Positions 1 to 9,092 are shown, counted from the first letter of the stretch. The stretch is 51,025 nucleotides of DNA from Chitinophaga pinensis (GCA_945865625.1 CAMBFD010000008.1:1-51025), one strand, 5' to 3'. A program made the numbers and translations. Notes: generated by a model from the sequence alone, not told the origin.

Positions 1-151
1 GGCTCTCTGTGTCGATGACGCAGATGTCACTCCATTGATTTGTGAGTCCTTTTGCAAGTAGTAAAGAAGAATAGGTCTTCCCGCTACCACTGCAACCTTG
101 AATGGCCAGTTTGATTTTGGCTCTCTTTCTTTGTGCTTGTGTGATTTTCAT
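1..151 (-). CDS. Sak4-like P-loop ATPase, N-terminal part only (runs off left edge); second copy of the gene at 14771-15664
   Basis: Nucleotide match to 15514-15664 with one visible mismatch; encodes MKITQAQRKRAKIKLAIQGCSGSGKTYSSLLLAKG.. with Walker A GCSGSGKT. Confidence 0.9.
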   Translation of the reverse strand, partial: MKITQAQRKRAKIKLAIQGCSGSGKTYSSLLLAKGLTNQWSDICVIDTES

Positions 152-530
152 AATTTTTTATGTTAGCAGTAGCAGAAAGAAAAAAGGAAACCAATTTAGT
201 AGGACTAATCAGTTAGGTTATGAAATCCAATCTAACGGTATATCTATATTAACTCGAAATGTTATGATGTAGGGGAGTAGTCGGTTTCTCATTAAGAGAT
301 AGGGGGGATCAATTAGACTACCCCCACAGTCATTTGTATAGGAAATGAGGGTGAGGGTTGGAAATTTTGGTAGAATTAGGTCCCAAAGTGCGAACTGAAC
401 TGCGAACTGGAAGGTGGTTTTTGGGGTATAATTTGGAAAATTATAACATTTGAGGTTAATTTTGAAAAAGCACTTTTTTACAAATTTGCTCTCTGTTCTA
501 CTTCATTAACCATTGAAAACACTGGTAAAG
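1..530. repeat. Direct repeat copy A (right end of an upstream related element)
   Basis: Aligns with 15514-16044; coding part ~99% and noncoding part roughly 94% identical by eye; similarity stops at ..CACTGGTAAAG. Confidence 0.93.
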
Positions 531-542
531 AGCATAAAAAAA

Positions 543-562
543 GCCTCACATTTCTGTGAGGC
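543..562. terminator. Hairpin terminator following tRNA-Asn-like sequence
   Basis: Perfect GCCTCACA-TTTC-TGTGAGGC stem with A-run on the left and T-run on the right. Confidence 0.8.
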
Positions 563-568
563 TTTTGG

Positions 569-642
569 CTCCCTGAGCTGGACTCGAACCAGCGACCTAT
601 TGATTAACAGTCAATTGCTCTAACCAGCTGAGCTATCGGCTT
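569..642 (-). tRNA. tRNA-Asn (GTT)-like; acceptor stem 5' strand does not pair (possible pseudo-tRNA / att relic)
   Basis: D-arm GCTC..GAGC, anticodon arm ATTGA-CTGTTAA-TCAAT, T-arm GCTGG-TTCGAGT-CCAGC and encoded CCA are present; 5' acceptor AAGCCGA versus 3' TCAGGGA pairs at only 3 of 7 positions. Confidence 0.7.
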
Positions 643-713
643 GAACCCGATGTTTATTGGGGTAAAGTAGAGAATTAAGCGAATTTTAAAATAAGTGCGA
701 ACTGAAATCGCAC

Positions 714-1823
714 ATGAACCAATTTTTGCTATACTCTCAACCGACCATTGGCGGAATGGAAAAAGGCAGACCTTATGTCTACTTCTCGCATGTAATTAGC
801 AAACAGAAATACCGATTTTACTCTGGTGTTGCCTTTGGAATGCGAAGTGCTAGAGGACTTAATGACGAAGAACTACAATTGTATTTTAGGTCTTTGGCTC
901 AGGCCATCACTATGAAGTTGAGTACAGGATGGAGTCCCGAAGATGACAAACCCACACCCAACAAAGTTGAAAAGGATAATAAACCGTTGAAATCCTACAG
1001 CGCTTTGTTTTGCGATTATATTGAGAAAGCCGACTATAGCGCTAAGCACAAATATGCTTTGCGATGGTATTGGGGTGAATTATTGAAATTTAGTGGTCCG
1101 ATTCATATCGAAGATATTACTACCTCTGATATTCAAGTTCATTTGATGAATCGATATGCCTCTAGCAATACCTCTTATAACACAGCGAAGCGATACTACA
1201 AGTGTATATTTAATCTGCTTGTACAACTGGGGCATGTTGAGGTGAACCCTGTAGTAGGGGTAAAGAGTAAAAAGGCAGTGGCGAGCATCAATGGAGCTTT
1301 TGATCAAGTAGAGCTACAAGCACTGATGGAGTACCTTAAGGCAAACGACCGAGTGCTCTATCGAGTGGCACTTTTGATGTATACCACATTTATGAGGCCT
1401 CACCAAGAAATACGTTTACTACAAGTAAAGTTTATTCATTTTGATGATCGTCTTCTTGTCCTACCACCACGATTTACTAAAAATGGGAAACAGGCAACAA
1501 TTCCACTGCAAGATTCAGTTCTAGAAGAGTTCAAGTTTATCAAAGACATGAAGCCCGAAGATTACATCTTTGGGAAAGTTAATCCAGACTACTTCGCTAC
1601 TCGGTGGGGTAAGCGTGTCAAAACAAAATATCCATTAAGGCCAAATCAAACGCTTTACTCCATAAGGCATACTGCTGCCGTGGAGATGTATCGCAAAACA
1701 AAGGATGTGGCACTGATACAGCGAATGATGCATCACAGTAGCATGGAAGTTACCATAGGTTACTTAAGAAGCCTCAACTGTACCTTAACTGTAGTTAGTG
1801 CGGAGATGTATCCGAGTTTGTGA
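714..1823 (+). CDS. Tyrosine recombinase/integrase
   Basis: C-terminal catalytic pattern: TTFMRPHQEIRLL, LYSIRHTAAVEMY, MMHHSSMEVTIGYLRSL. Confidence 0.92.
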   Translation: MNQFLLYSQPTIGGMEKGRPYVYFSHVISKQKYRFYSGVAFGMRSARGLNDEELQLYFRSLAQAITMKLSTGWSPEDDKPTPNKVEKDNKPLKSYSALFCDYIEKADYSAKHKYALRWYWGELLKFSGPIHIEDITTSDIQVHLMNRYASSNTSYNTAKRYYKCIFNLLVQLGHVEVNPVVGVKSKKAVASINGAFDQVELQALMEYLKANDRVLYRVALLMYTTFMRPHQEIRLLQVKFIHFDDRLLVLPPRFTKNGKQATIPLQDSVLEEFKFIKDMKPEDYIFGKVNPDYFATRWGKRVKTKYPLRPNQTLYSIRHTAAVEMYRKTKDVALIQRMMHHSSMEVTIGYLRSLNCTLTVVSAEMYPSL

Positions 1824-3227
1824 TTAAGTAAGATTTAAACTTGGGACTAATCCAAATAGGTTGAGTGCCTCTTCTTCTAATGTTGATTTTATGATTGGCA
1901 GGTACTCTTCAGTTGTATAAATGGAATCATGTTTTGTAAATAGAGGAATGTTCTTGTACCTTTTGTTAATGCTCTTGCACACAACTTCTAGAATATAATA
2001 CGATTCTAAAGATTGTAGAAGTACAGGGAAGTAGTTTCCTTCTTCTGATGAATCTTTAATGGCACTGATGATTTTGTGTACTCCAGGATACTGTTTTTTA
2101 AACTTTGGAATGCCCTTTTTATTGTTTTTAGGTTTCGTAAAAAACAGTGTAAAAAACAGATCTTTAACAACTCGTTTATTATCGTTTACATACTCAAGGC
2201 CAAAGATGTTTTGCGACATTACAGGGTACAAATGCCCTTTTTTACATAAAAGTTGAAACTCTAGAACCCCAGTAAAATCAGCATCTGACAAAAAATCTTC
2301 CAACATAATGGTATGATAGGGAGGATGTGTGTGAGTGTATTTATATAGATAGTTGTTAAGTTTTGTATTGGTTATTAGTGGATTTAATGAGTGATTTGAT
2401 GGGAGGGGCTCTTTTTTTAGCTCATTTTGTCTCAATTGGTATGATATGAGTAATGAGTTAATTATAACTGAAGTTAAGAAGGGTTGGCTGTTGGCTATAT
2501 CATATCCAACGAGATGTTTACCTTTGAATCTTAACGCGGGAAAAATCTTAGAACTTAGCCCAGTTAAACTAGTATGTAGGCGACCTGAGGTTGTATCTCT
2601 AGTTGCGTAAATCCTACCTTTATTGATTGATTTAACATTGTCTTTCCTGAAATTGTAGGCACGCAAAGGAATTATGTGATATGGCTCTAATCCGAACATG
2701 CCTTCTTTATATCCAACCCTCGGCTTTACTTTATCTTGCTGATAAACTGACCAATTTAAATCATTTGCAAGTTGATCATCTATGGTGATTTGATTTAACC
2801 AATCTACCAAGAATGATATACCAAATATGTTCTGAACATTAGTTACACTAGAAGTTAAAGAAGAGTTAGACTCAAAGGTAACTGTCATCAGAACGTCTCT
2901 GCCGTAATTAATATTAGTTACATCATCTGTGATTAGTTTGTAGTACCTACACTTTGACTTGATCTGATAACTATAATCAATTTGGATTATATCTTTACTT
3001 TCCATCCAACTCAGGTAAAAGCGGTACTCATGAGATATTTTCTGCAGGTGTTCTGAGCAGAGCATTACATAACCATCAGGAACAACATCTTTGTTTAAGT
3101 TGTGCACCTGTATTAGGTTTTTTAACAAACTGTAACAATGGTTTTTGTTGAATTTAAAACCTGCTTCTTCATCAGTTGCACACTCCACTTTTTGCATAAC
3201 AGTATAGGGTAATACGACAGTTAACAT
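1824..3227 (-). CDS. Palm-domain polymerase-like protein (superfamily A DNA pol / T7-like RNAP related; TV-Pol-like)
   Basis: Motif A-like LVGYDIANSQPFL, motif B-like KRVVKDLFFTLFF, motif C-like LFTKHDSIYTTEE in the right order; upstream GRLHTSLTGL. Confidence 0.6.
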   Translation of the reverse strand: MLTVVLPYTVMQKVECATDEEAGFKFNKNHCYSLLKNLIQVHNLNKDVVPDGYVMLCSEHLQKISHEYRFYLSWMESKDIIQIDYSYQIKSKCRYYKLITDDVTNINYGRDVLMTVTFESNSSLTSSVTNVQNIFGISFLVDWLNQITIDDQLANDLNWSVYQQDKVKPRVGYKEGMFGLEPYHIIPLRAYNFRKDNVKSINKGRIYATRDTTSGRLHTSLTGLSSKIFPALRFKGKHLVGYDIANSQPFLTSVIINSLLISYQLRQNELKKEPLPSNHSLNPLITNTKLNNYLYKYTHTHPPYHTIMLEDFLSDADFTGVLEFQLLCKKGHLYPVMSQNIFGLEYVNDNKRVVKDLFFTLFFTKPKNNKKGIPKFKKQYPGVHKIISAIKDSSEEGNYFPVLLQSLESYYILEVVCKSINKRYKNIPLFTKHDSIYTTEEYLPIIKSTLEEEALNLFGLVPSLNLT

Positions 3228-3268
3228 ATAGCAAAGTTCTTAAAGAAAATCTAATAACTTTGCTATAT
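3226..3268. promoter_or_regulatory. 13-bp perfect inverted repeat in divergent polymerase/hsdM intergenic region, containing Bacteroidota -7-like TAACTTTG
   Basis: ATATAGCAAAGTT (3226-3238) and AACTTTGCTATAT (3256-3268). Confidence 0.75.
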
Positions 3269-3272
3269 CACC

Positions 3273-4730
3273 ATGTTCGAACAAACCTTTAAAAATATAG
3301 ACGATATCCTTTACAAGGATGCAGGAGCTGACAGCGAGTTAGATTACATCGGACAAACTTCATGGATTCTATTTCTCAAGTACCTTGATGACTTAGAGAA
3401 AGACAGAATGGATGAAGCCGAACTCAAGGGTGAAACATACAATTACATCTTAACACCTGAGTTTCGTTGGGAGTCATGGGCAATGCCAAAAGGGTCTGAT
3501 GGCAAGCTAGATCACAACATAGCTCTAACTGGTCCTGACTTTGTGGACTTTGTGGACCAACAGTTGTTCCCCTACTTGAAAGGGTTTAAGTTGAGTGCAG
3601 ATAACCCTCAAACCATCGAATATAAGATTGGTGAGATTTTTAGTGAGCTGAAGAACAAGATTCAGAGCGGTTACAACCTAAGAGAAATTGTTGCTCATAT
3701 CGATGGCTTACCTTTTAGAACATCCGTTGACAAGCATGAGTTGAGTCACTTGTACGAGACCAAGATCAAGAATATGGGTAACGCAGGGAGGAATGGTGGT
3801 CAATACTATACTCCTAGGCCACTTATCCGTGCGATGATCAATGTAGTCGGTCCAAAAGTTGGTGACAAGGTTTACGATGGTGCGGTTGGAAGTGCAGGCT
3901 TCTTATGTGAAGCTCATGAGTATATGACTAAAGATCGCTCTGCTTTGTCTACTTCAGATTTAAAGACCATCCAAACCAACACCTTTTACGGTAAGGAGAA
4001 AAAGAACCTCGCTTATATTATTGGTATCATGAACATGATTCTTCATGGAATTGAAGCACCGAACATAATCCACACGAACACCCTAAGTGAGAATTTGCGT
4101 GACATACAGGAGAAAGACAGATTCTCAGTAGTTCTTGCTAACCCTCCCTTTGGAGGAAAGGAAAGACCTGAGGTTCAACAGAACTTCGATATTAAGACCA
4201 GTGAAACGGCTTTTCTTTTCCTACAGCACTTCATCAAGATATTAAAAGCTGGCGGTAGAGCTGCTATAGTAATCAAGAATACTTTCCTTAGTAATACGGA
4301 CAATGCTTCTGTAGCCCTCAGGAAGCACATCTTAGAGAGTTGTAACCTTCATACTATCTTGGATATGCCATCGGGTACTTTTCAAGGAGCAGGAGTAAAA
4401 ACTGTGGTTCTATTTTACGACAAAGGACAGCCCACAAATAAGATATGGTATTACCAGTTGGATCCAGGAAGAAACATGGGTAAAACCAATCCCCTGAACG
4501 ATAAAGACCTTGAAGATTTCATCAATCTACAGAAGACCAAAGCTGATTCGGATAAGTCATGGACGATTGATGTTGCTGATGTAGACGAGTCAACTTACGA
4601 TTTATCGGTTAAAAACCCTACCAAGAAGGAAGAAAAGGTCGTTCGTACCCCTACTGATATATTGGCTGAGATGAGGTCATTAGACGAAGAAACCAACAGC
4701 ATTTTAAACTCAATAGCAGGATTGATATGA
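3273..4730 (+). CDS. hsdM: Type I restriction-modification system, N6-adenine DNA methyltransferase subunit
   Basis: N-terminal HsdM helical domain, GQYYTPRPLI, VYDGAVGSAGFL, catalytic NPPF (ANPPFGG). Confidence 0.96.
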   Translation: MFEQTFKNIDDILYKDAGADSELDYIGQTSWILFLKYLDDLEKDRMDEAELKGETYNYILTPEFRWESWAMPKGSDGKLDHNIALTGPDFVDFVDQQLFPYLKGFKLSADNPQTIEYKIGEIFSELKNKIQSGYNLREIVAHIDGLPFRTSVDKHELSHLYETKIKNMGNAGRNGGQYYTPRPLIRAMINVVGPKVGDKVYDGAVGSAGFLCEAHEYMTKDRSALSTSDLKTIQTNTFYGKEKKNLAYIIGIMNMILHGIEAPNIIHTNTLSENLRDIQEKDRFSVVLANPPFGGKERPEVQQNFDIKTSETAFLFLQHFIKILKAGGRAAIVIKNTFLSNTDNASVALRKHILESCNLHTILDMPSGTFQGAGVKTVVLFYDKGQPTNKIWYYQLDPGRNMGKTNPLNDKDLEDFINLQKTKADSDKSWTIDVADVDESTYDLSVKNPTKKEEKVVRTPTDILAEMRSLDEETNSILNSIAGLI

Positions 4731-5848
4731 AGGAAGGTTGGGAGATAAAGACTTTAGGTGAAGTTTGTGATATCCTAGATAAATTGAGAAAGCCAATCAC
4801 CAAAAGCGATCGAGTTGTTGGGGATTATCCATATTACGGTGCAACTGGTATATTAAGCTACGTTGATCACTACATTTTCTCGGAAGATTTGGTATTACTA
4901 GGCGAGGACGGAGCTAAATGGGGCGTTGGAGACAGAAGTGCTTTTATTGCTACTGGTAAATACTGGGTAAACAATCACGCACACGTACTGAAACCCAAGA
5001 ATGACGCATTGGAATATAATTGGTTAGTACATTATCTGAATGGCAATGACCTAACTCCATTTGTAACGGGAATGACTGTACCCAAACTTACTCAGGAAAA
5101 AATGCGTTCTATACCAATTCCTTTGCCTTCACTTCCAGAACAACAACGCATAGTATCCATCATAGACGAATCCTTTGAAGCCATAGACAAAGCCATAGAA
5201 AACACCCAAAAGAACCTACAAAACGCCAAAGAGCTGTTTGAGAGTTACTTGAATAGTGTGTTTGAGAATGGTGGTGAGGATCGGGCGATTCATAAGTTGG
5301 GGGAAGTAGCATCCTTTTCACAAGGTATTCAAGTAGGTCTTGAACATCAACTTACTGAACCCCAACAAGGTTATGTAAGGTTTATTAGGATAGTAGATTA
5401 TACTCAAAATACAGATGATATCAGATACGTTCCTAATCCAGGACAAAAGTATTTTGTCAATGAAGATGACATTGTAATGGTTCGTTACGGAACCCCAGGC
5501 TTAATTGGTCGTGGAAAAGCAGGAGTCATTGCGAATAACCTTTTTAAGATAACTATTCAAAGAGAAGATTTGTTAAATGATTTTTTGTCACTGTGTCTTT
5601 CTCAAAAACATATTCAGACATTTTTAAGCACACAGGGTTCTGCAACTATGCCTGCATTAAATTTTGGACAGCTGAAAAATGTTATGATTATTTTTCCATC
5701 TCTCAAAGACCAACATAATATCGTTCAACAATTAGATGCTCTGCAATCAAAAATTCAAACTTTGGAAGCGAAATACCAACAAAAACTCCGTGATTTGGAG
5801 GAGCTAAAGAAATCCGTACTTAACAGAGCATTTGCAGGAATATTATGA
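4727..5848 (+). CDS. hsdS: Type I restriction-modification system specificity subunit (two TRDs)
   Basis: Two TRD halves each followed by conserved coiled-coil (LPSLPEQQRIVSIIDESF.. and FPSLKDQHNIVQQLDAL..); ATGA overlap with hsdM. Confidence 0.95.
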   Translation: MKEGWEIKTLGEVCDILDKLRKPITKSDRVVGDYPYYGATGILSYVDHYIFSEDLVLLGEDGAKWGVGDRSAFIATGKYWVNNHAHVLKPKNDALEYNWLVHYLNGNDLTPFVTGMTVPKLTQEKMRSIPIPLPSLPEQQRIVSIIDESFEAIDKAIENTQKNLQNAKELFESYLNSVFENGGEDRAIHKLGEVASFSQGIQVGLEHQLTEPQQGYVRFIRIVDYTQNTDDIRYVPNPGQKYFVNEDDIVMVRYGTPGLIGRGKAGVIANNLFKITIQREDLLNDFLSLCLSQKHIQTFLSTQGSATMPALNFGQLKNVMIIFPSLKDQHNIVQQLDALQSKIQTLEAKYQQKLRDLEELKKSVLNRAFAGIL

Positions 5849-6687
5849 AAAAAGAAGAATCTACATGGAAAGAGGCAATTACACTAGTACTTGCATCAGA
5901 AGGAAGACCAATGCATTACGCAGAAATTGCTCAGCTAATTGCAAAAAGTGGTTTTCGGGAATCTCTTGGAGCTACTCCGCAGGATACAGTTAATGCACAA
6001 ATCTCAGTTGACATAAAGAAAAATGGATCCAAATCAATTTTTATTCGTGCAGCAAAAGGAATCTACAATATTAATAATGTAGCGTTAGCAGACAAAAGGA
6101 CTATTGAAAAGACAAAAACAGATATTTTTTTAGATAGTTTAGACTCCATTGATTTTGATGATCCTGAATTATTCAAAGAAAATGAGTCCGTAATACGTGT
6201 TGTGAATGCTTTTGGTATACATTGGGACAGGAAATTAGTGGAATGGAAGTCCAAACCTCATCTTTACGGAATTCAATTACAAGGCGCAACAGAAGTTAAT
6301 TTTCAGTCCCAAATTGGCATATACATGTTACACGATTCTCGTGAAACGATTTATGTAGGTCAAGCAATCAAGCAAAGTTTAGGAGAACGACTCCGCCAAC
6401 ATACTATTGATCGATTGAGTGGAAGATGGGATCGTTTTTCTTGGTTCGGGTTTTACCCTGTTAAAAATGACGGTTCATTGGACCAAAAATTTAAATTGCC
6501 CGAATTACAAATTGAAGAAATGGGTGATTTCATTGAGGCCTTATTTATTGAAGCGCTTGAACCTAGGCAAAATAGGAAACAGGGTAATCAATTTTATACC
6601 ATGGAGTACTTACAAAAGGAAGATGAAAATATCAAAAAGAAAAGAGAAGACCAGTTACTTGCTGACCTAATTACGAGAAGAAGATAA
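5845..6687 (+). CDS. HARE-HTH domain + GIY-YIG nuclease-like protein embedded in type I R-M operon
   Basis: N-term EGRPMHYAEIAQLIAKSGF..SIFIRAAKGIYNIN (HARE-HTH pattern); C-term GIYMLHDSRETIYVGQA..LGERLRQH..FIEALFIEALEPRQNR (GIY..YVG..R..E..N); ATGA overlap with hsdS. Confidence 0.72.
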   Translation: MKKEESTWKEAITLVLASEGRPMHYAEIAQLIAKSGFRESLGATPQDTVNAQISVDIKKNGSKSIFIRAAKGIYNINNVALADKRTIEKTKTDIFLDSLDSIDFDDPELFKENESVIRVVNAFGIHWDRKLVEWKSKPHLYGIQLQGATEVNFQSQIGIYMLHDSRETIYVGQAIKQSLGERLRQHTIDRLSGRWDRFSWFGFYPVKNDGSLDQKFKLPELQIEEMGDFIEALFIEALEPRQNRKQGNQFYTMEYLQKEDENIKKKREDQLLADLITRRR

Positions 6688-6689
6688 CT

Positions 6690-9074
6690 ATGAACGAAGC
6701 TGAAACCATAGCAAACCTAATTGATCCCCATTTAAGAAGCCAAGGATGGCATTCAAATGGGAGTTTGATTAAACGTGAGTTCCCCATAACTCCAGGAAGA
6801 ATACTAGGTCAAGGCAGAAGAGGTACTCCTGAGAAAGCCGACATCGTTCTTCAATACAACAACAGAAACATCGCTGTAATCGAAGCCAAAAAGAATGACG
6901 CTTATGTCAGTGACGGCAGAGATCAAGCCATCAGATATGCCAAAAGGCTTAACCTACGCTACACCTATAGCACCAATGGTGTTGAATACTACCAAATAGA
7001 CCTCCTTACACAGGAGGAAACTACAATTGACACATTCCCGACTCCAGAGGAGTTGTGGGAAATGACTTTTGCTACTGCCAATGCAACTGAGCAAGAGTTA
7101 ACTGCCAAAGAGCTTCTTGATAAATTAGTATCAATTGGATTCGAAGAGCGTGGAGGAACATGGAAGCTTAGATACTACCAAGAAAACGCCATTACAAGGG
7201 TGTTAGAAGCCATAGCAAACAATCAGAAGCGGATTCTACTCACACTGGCAACAGGTACAGGAAAAACAGCCATTGCGTTTCAGATTGCATGGAAACTATT
7301 CCAAGGCAAATGGAGCTTATCAAACAATCAACGTAGACCAAGAATCTTATTTCTTGCTGATAGAAATATATTGGCTGATCAAGCCTTCAATGCATTCTCA
7401 TCCTTCGATGAAGACGCACTCGTAAGGATCAAACCTGCTGACATTCGCAAGAAGGGCCAAGTACCCAAGAATGGAAGTGTATTCTTTACCATCTTCCAAA
7501 CGTTTTTAAGTGGTGATAATGAAACTCCATACTTTGGTGAGTATCCACAGGACTTCTTTGACTTCATTATCATTGACGAGTGTCACAGAGGTGGTGCTAA
7601 CGATGAAAGTAACTGGAGAGCCATTATGGACTATTTTAGTCCTGCTGTCCAACTAGGACTTACTGCTACCCCTAAAAGAGATCAAAACGTTGATACCTAC
7701 AAGTACTTCGGTGAGCCTGTATATATTTACTCGCTTAAAGACGGTATCAATGATGGATTCTTGACTCCTTTCAAGGTTAAACAAATCTCTACAACAGCTG
7801 ATACCTACACCTTCACCCCAGACGATGTTGTAGAGCAAGGAGAAATAGAAGAAGGTCGAGAATACACCAGAGATGAGATGAATCGAATGATTCAAATCAA
7901 AGAACGTGAGGAATACTTGGTCAAGGTATTCATGGAGCAAATTAATCAGAACGAGAAGACCTTGGTCTTTTGTGCTACCCAGTATCACGCTGCCATGGTT
8001 AGGGACTTCATCAACAAGCACGCTAAAGTTAAAAACTTAAACTACTGCCAACGTGTAACTGCCAATGACGGTGATACGGGAGAAGGTTATCTGAGGGAGT
8101 TTCAGGACAACGAGAAAACGCTTCCTACTATACTAACTACTTCACAGAAGTTAAGTACGGGTGTAGATGCTCCAGAAGTGCGCAATATCATTCTAATGAG
8201 ACGAGTGAACTCGATGATTGAGTTCAAGCAGATTATTGGTCGTGGTACTCGTTTATTTGAAGGTAAGGATTACTTTACCATATACGACTACTACGAAGCC
8301 TACAAGCTATTCAGTGACCCTGACTGGGATGGTGAACCTATTGATCCAGAAGTAAAAGAGCCAGTAACACCTCCACAACCGTGTAATTCGTGCGGTCAGA
8401 GACCTTGTGTATGTTCAGTTGATGATCCAGGAGAACCTTGTGAAGTTTGTGGATACACAAAATGCAGATGTAACGCTAAATCAAGGATTATGATTAAAGT
8501 CCGCTTAGCGGATGGCAAGGTAAGGCAGTTACAAAACATGGTGCATACCACGTTCTGGAGTCCTGATGGCAGTCAGATTAGTGCAAAAGAGTTTCTCGAG
8601 TCCTTGTTTGGACAATTGCCATCTCTATTTAAGAACGAAGATGAACTAAGGACCATATGGAGTGCACCTGATACCCGTAAGAAACTTTTGTTACAACTAG
8701 AAGAACGGGGATTTGCTAAACCACAGTTACAAGAGTTTCAAAAGGTTCTTAACGCAGAGAACAGTGATTTGTATGATGTGCTTGCTTACATCGCTTTTGA
8801 GTCTCAAATGATCGACAGGGGAATTAGAGCGGAGTATGCCAGAGAGACGATTACAGGGCTTACAGACAAGCAACAGGAGTTTATCAACTTCGTTCTTGGT
8901 CAGTACGTCAAAGAGGGCGTAGAAGAGTTGGATATGGACAAATTAACCGAGTTGCTCGAGTTAAAGTACATGCAGATAGCAGACGCCAAAAAGGAATTAG
9001 GATCTATTGCAAACATCAGGGATTCGTTTGTGAGCTTCCAACCGATGTTATACAAAAAGGCTATAGCGATATAG
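6690..9074 (+). CDS. hsdR: Type I restriction endonuclease subunit R (DEAD-like helicase)
   Basis: PD-(D/E)XK ADIVLQYNNRNIAVIEAKK, Walker A LATGTGKTAIA, DEAH-like IIDECHRGG, GRGTRL motif VI. Confidence 0.95.
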   Translation: MNEAETIANLIDPHLRSQGWHSNGSLIKREFPITPGRILGQGRRGTPEKADIVLQYNNRNIAVIEAKKNDAYVSDGRDQAIRYAKRLNLRYTYSTNGVEYYQIDLLTQEETTIDTFPTPEELWEMTFATANATEQELTAKELLDKLVSIGFEERGGTWKLRYYQENAITRVLEAIANNQKRILLTLATGTGKTAIAFQIAWKLFQGKWSLSNNQRRPRILFLADRNILADQAFNAFSSFDEDALVRIKPADIRKKGQVPKNGSVFFTIFQTFLSGDNETPYFGEYPQDFFDFIIIDECHRGGANDESNWRAIMDYFSPAVQLGLTATPKRDQNVDTYKYFGEPVYIYSLKDGINDGFLTPFKVKQISTTADTYTFTPDDVVEQGEIEEGREYTRDEMNRMIQIKEREEYLVKVFMEQINQNEKTLVFCATQYHAAMVRDFINKHAKVKNLNYCQRVTANDGDTGEGYLREFQDNEKTLPTILTTSQKLSTGVDAPEVRNIILMRRVNSMIEFKQIIGRGTRLFEGKDYFTIYDYYEAYKLFSDPDWDGEPIDPEVKEPVTPPQPCNSCGQRPCVCSVDDPGEPCEVCGYTKCRCNAKSRIMIKVRLADGKVRQLQNMVHTTFWSPDGSQISAKEFLESLFGQLPSLFKNEDELRTIWSAPDTRKKLLLQLEERGFAKPQLQEFQKVLNAENSDLYDVLAYIAFESQMIDRGIRAEYARETITGLTDKQQEFINFVLGQYVKEGVEELDMDKLTELLELKYMQIADAKKELGSIANIRDSFVSFQPMLYKKAIAI

Positions 9075-9092
9075 GCTTAATAACTAAATTGA

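Noticed and set aside
1080-1307. 75-aa ORF antisense to integrase
   Set aside because: Overlaps the integrase coding region with no recognisable motif.
4727-5848. Phase-variable hsdS with inverted partial hsdS copies
   Set aside because: Only one hsdS is present in the window, with no inverted TRD copies nearby.
7653-8021. 122-aa minus-strand ORF inside hsdR
   Set aside because: Fully antisense to a well-supported gene with no domain signature.
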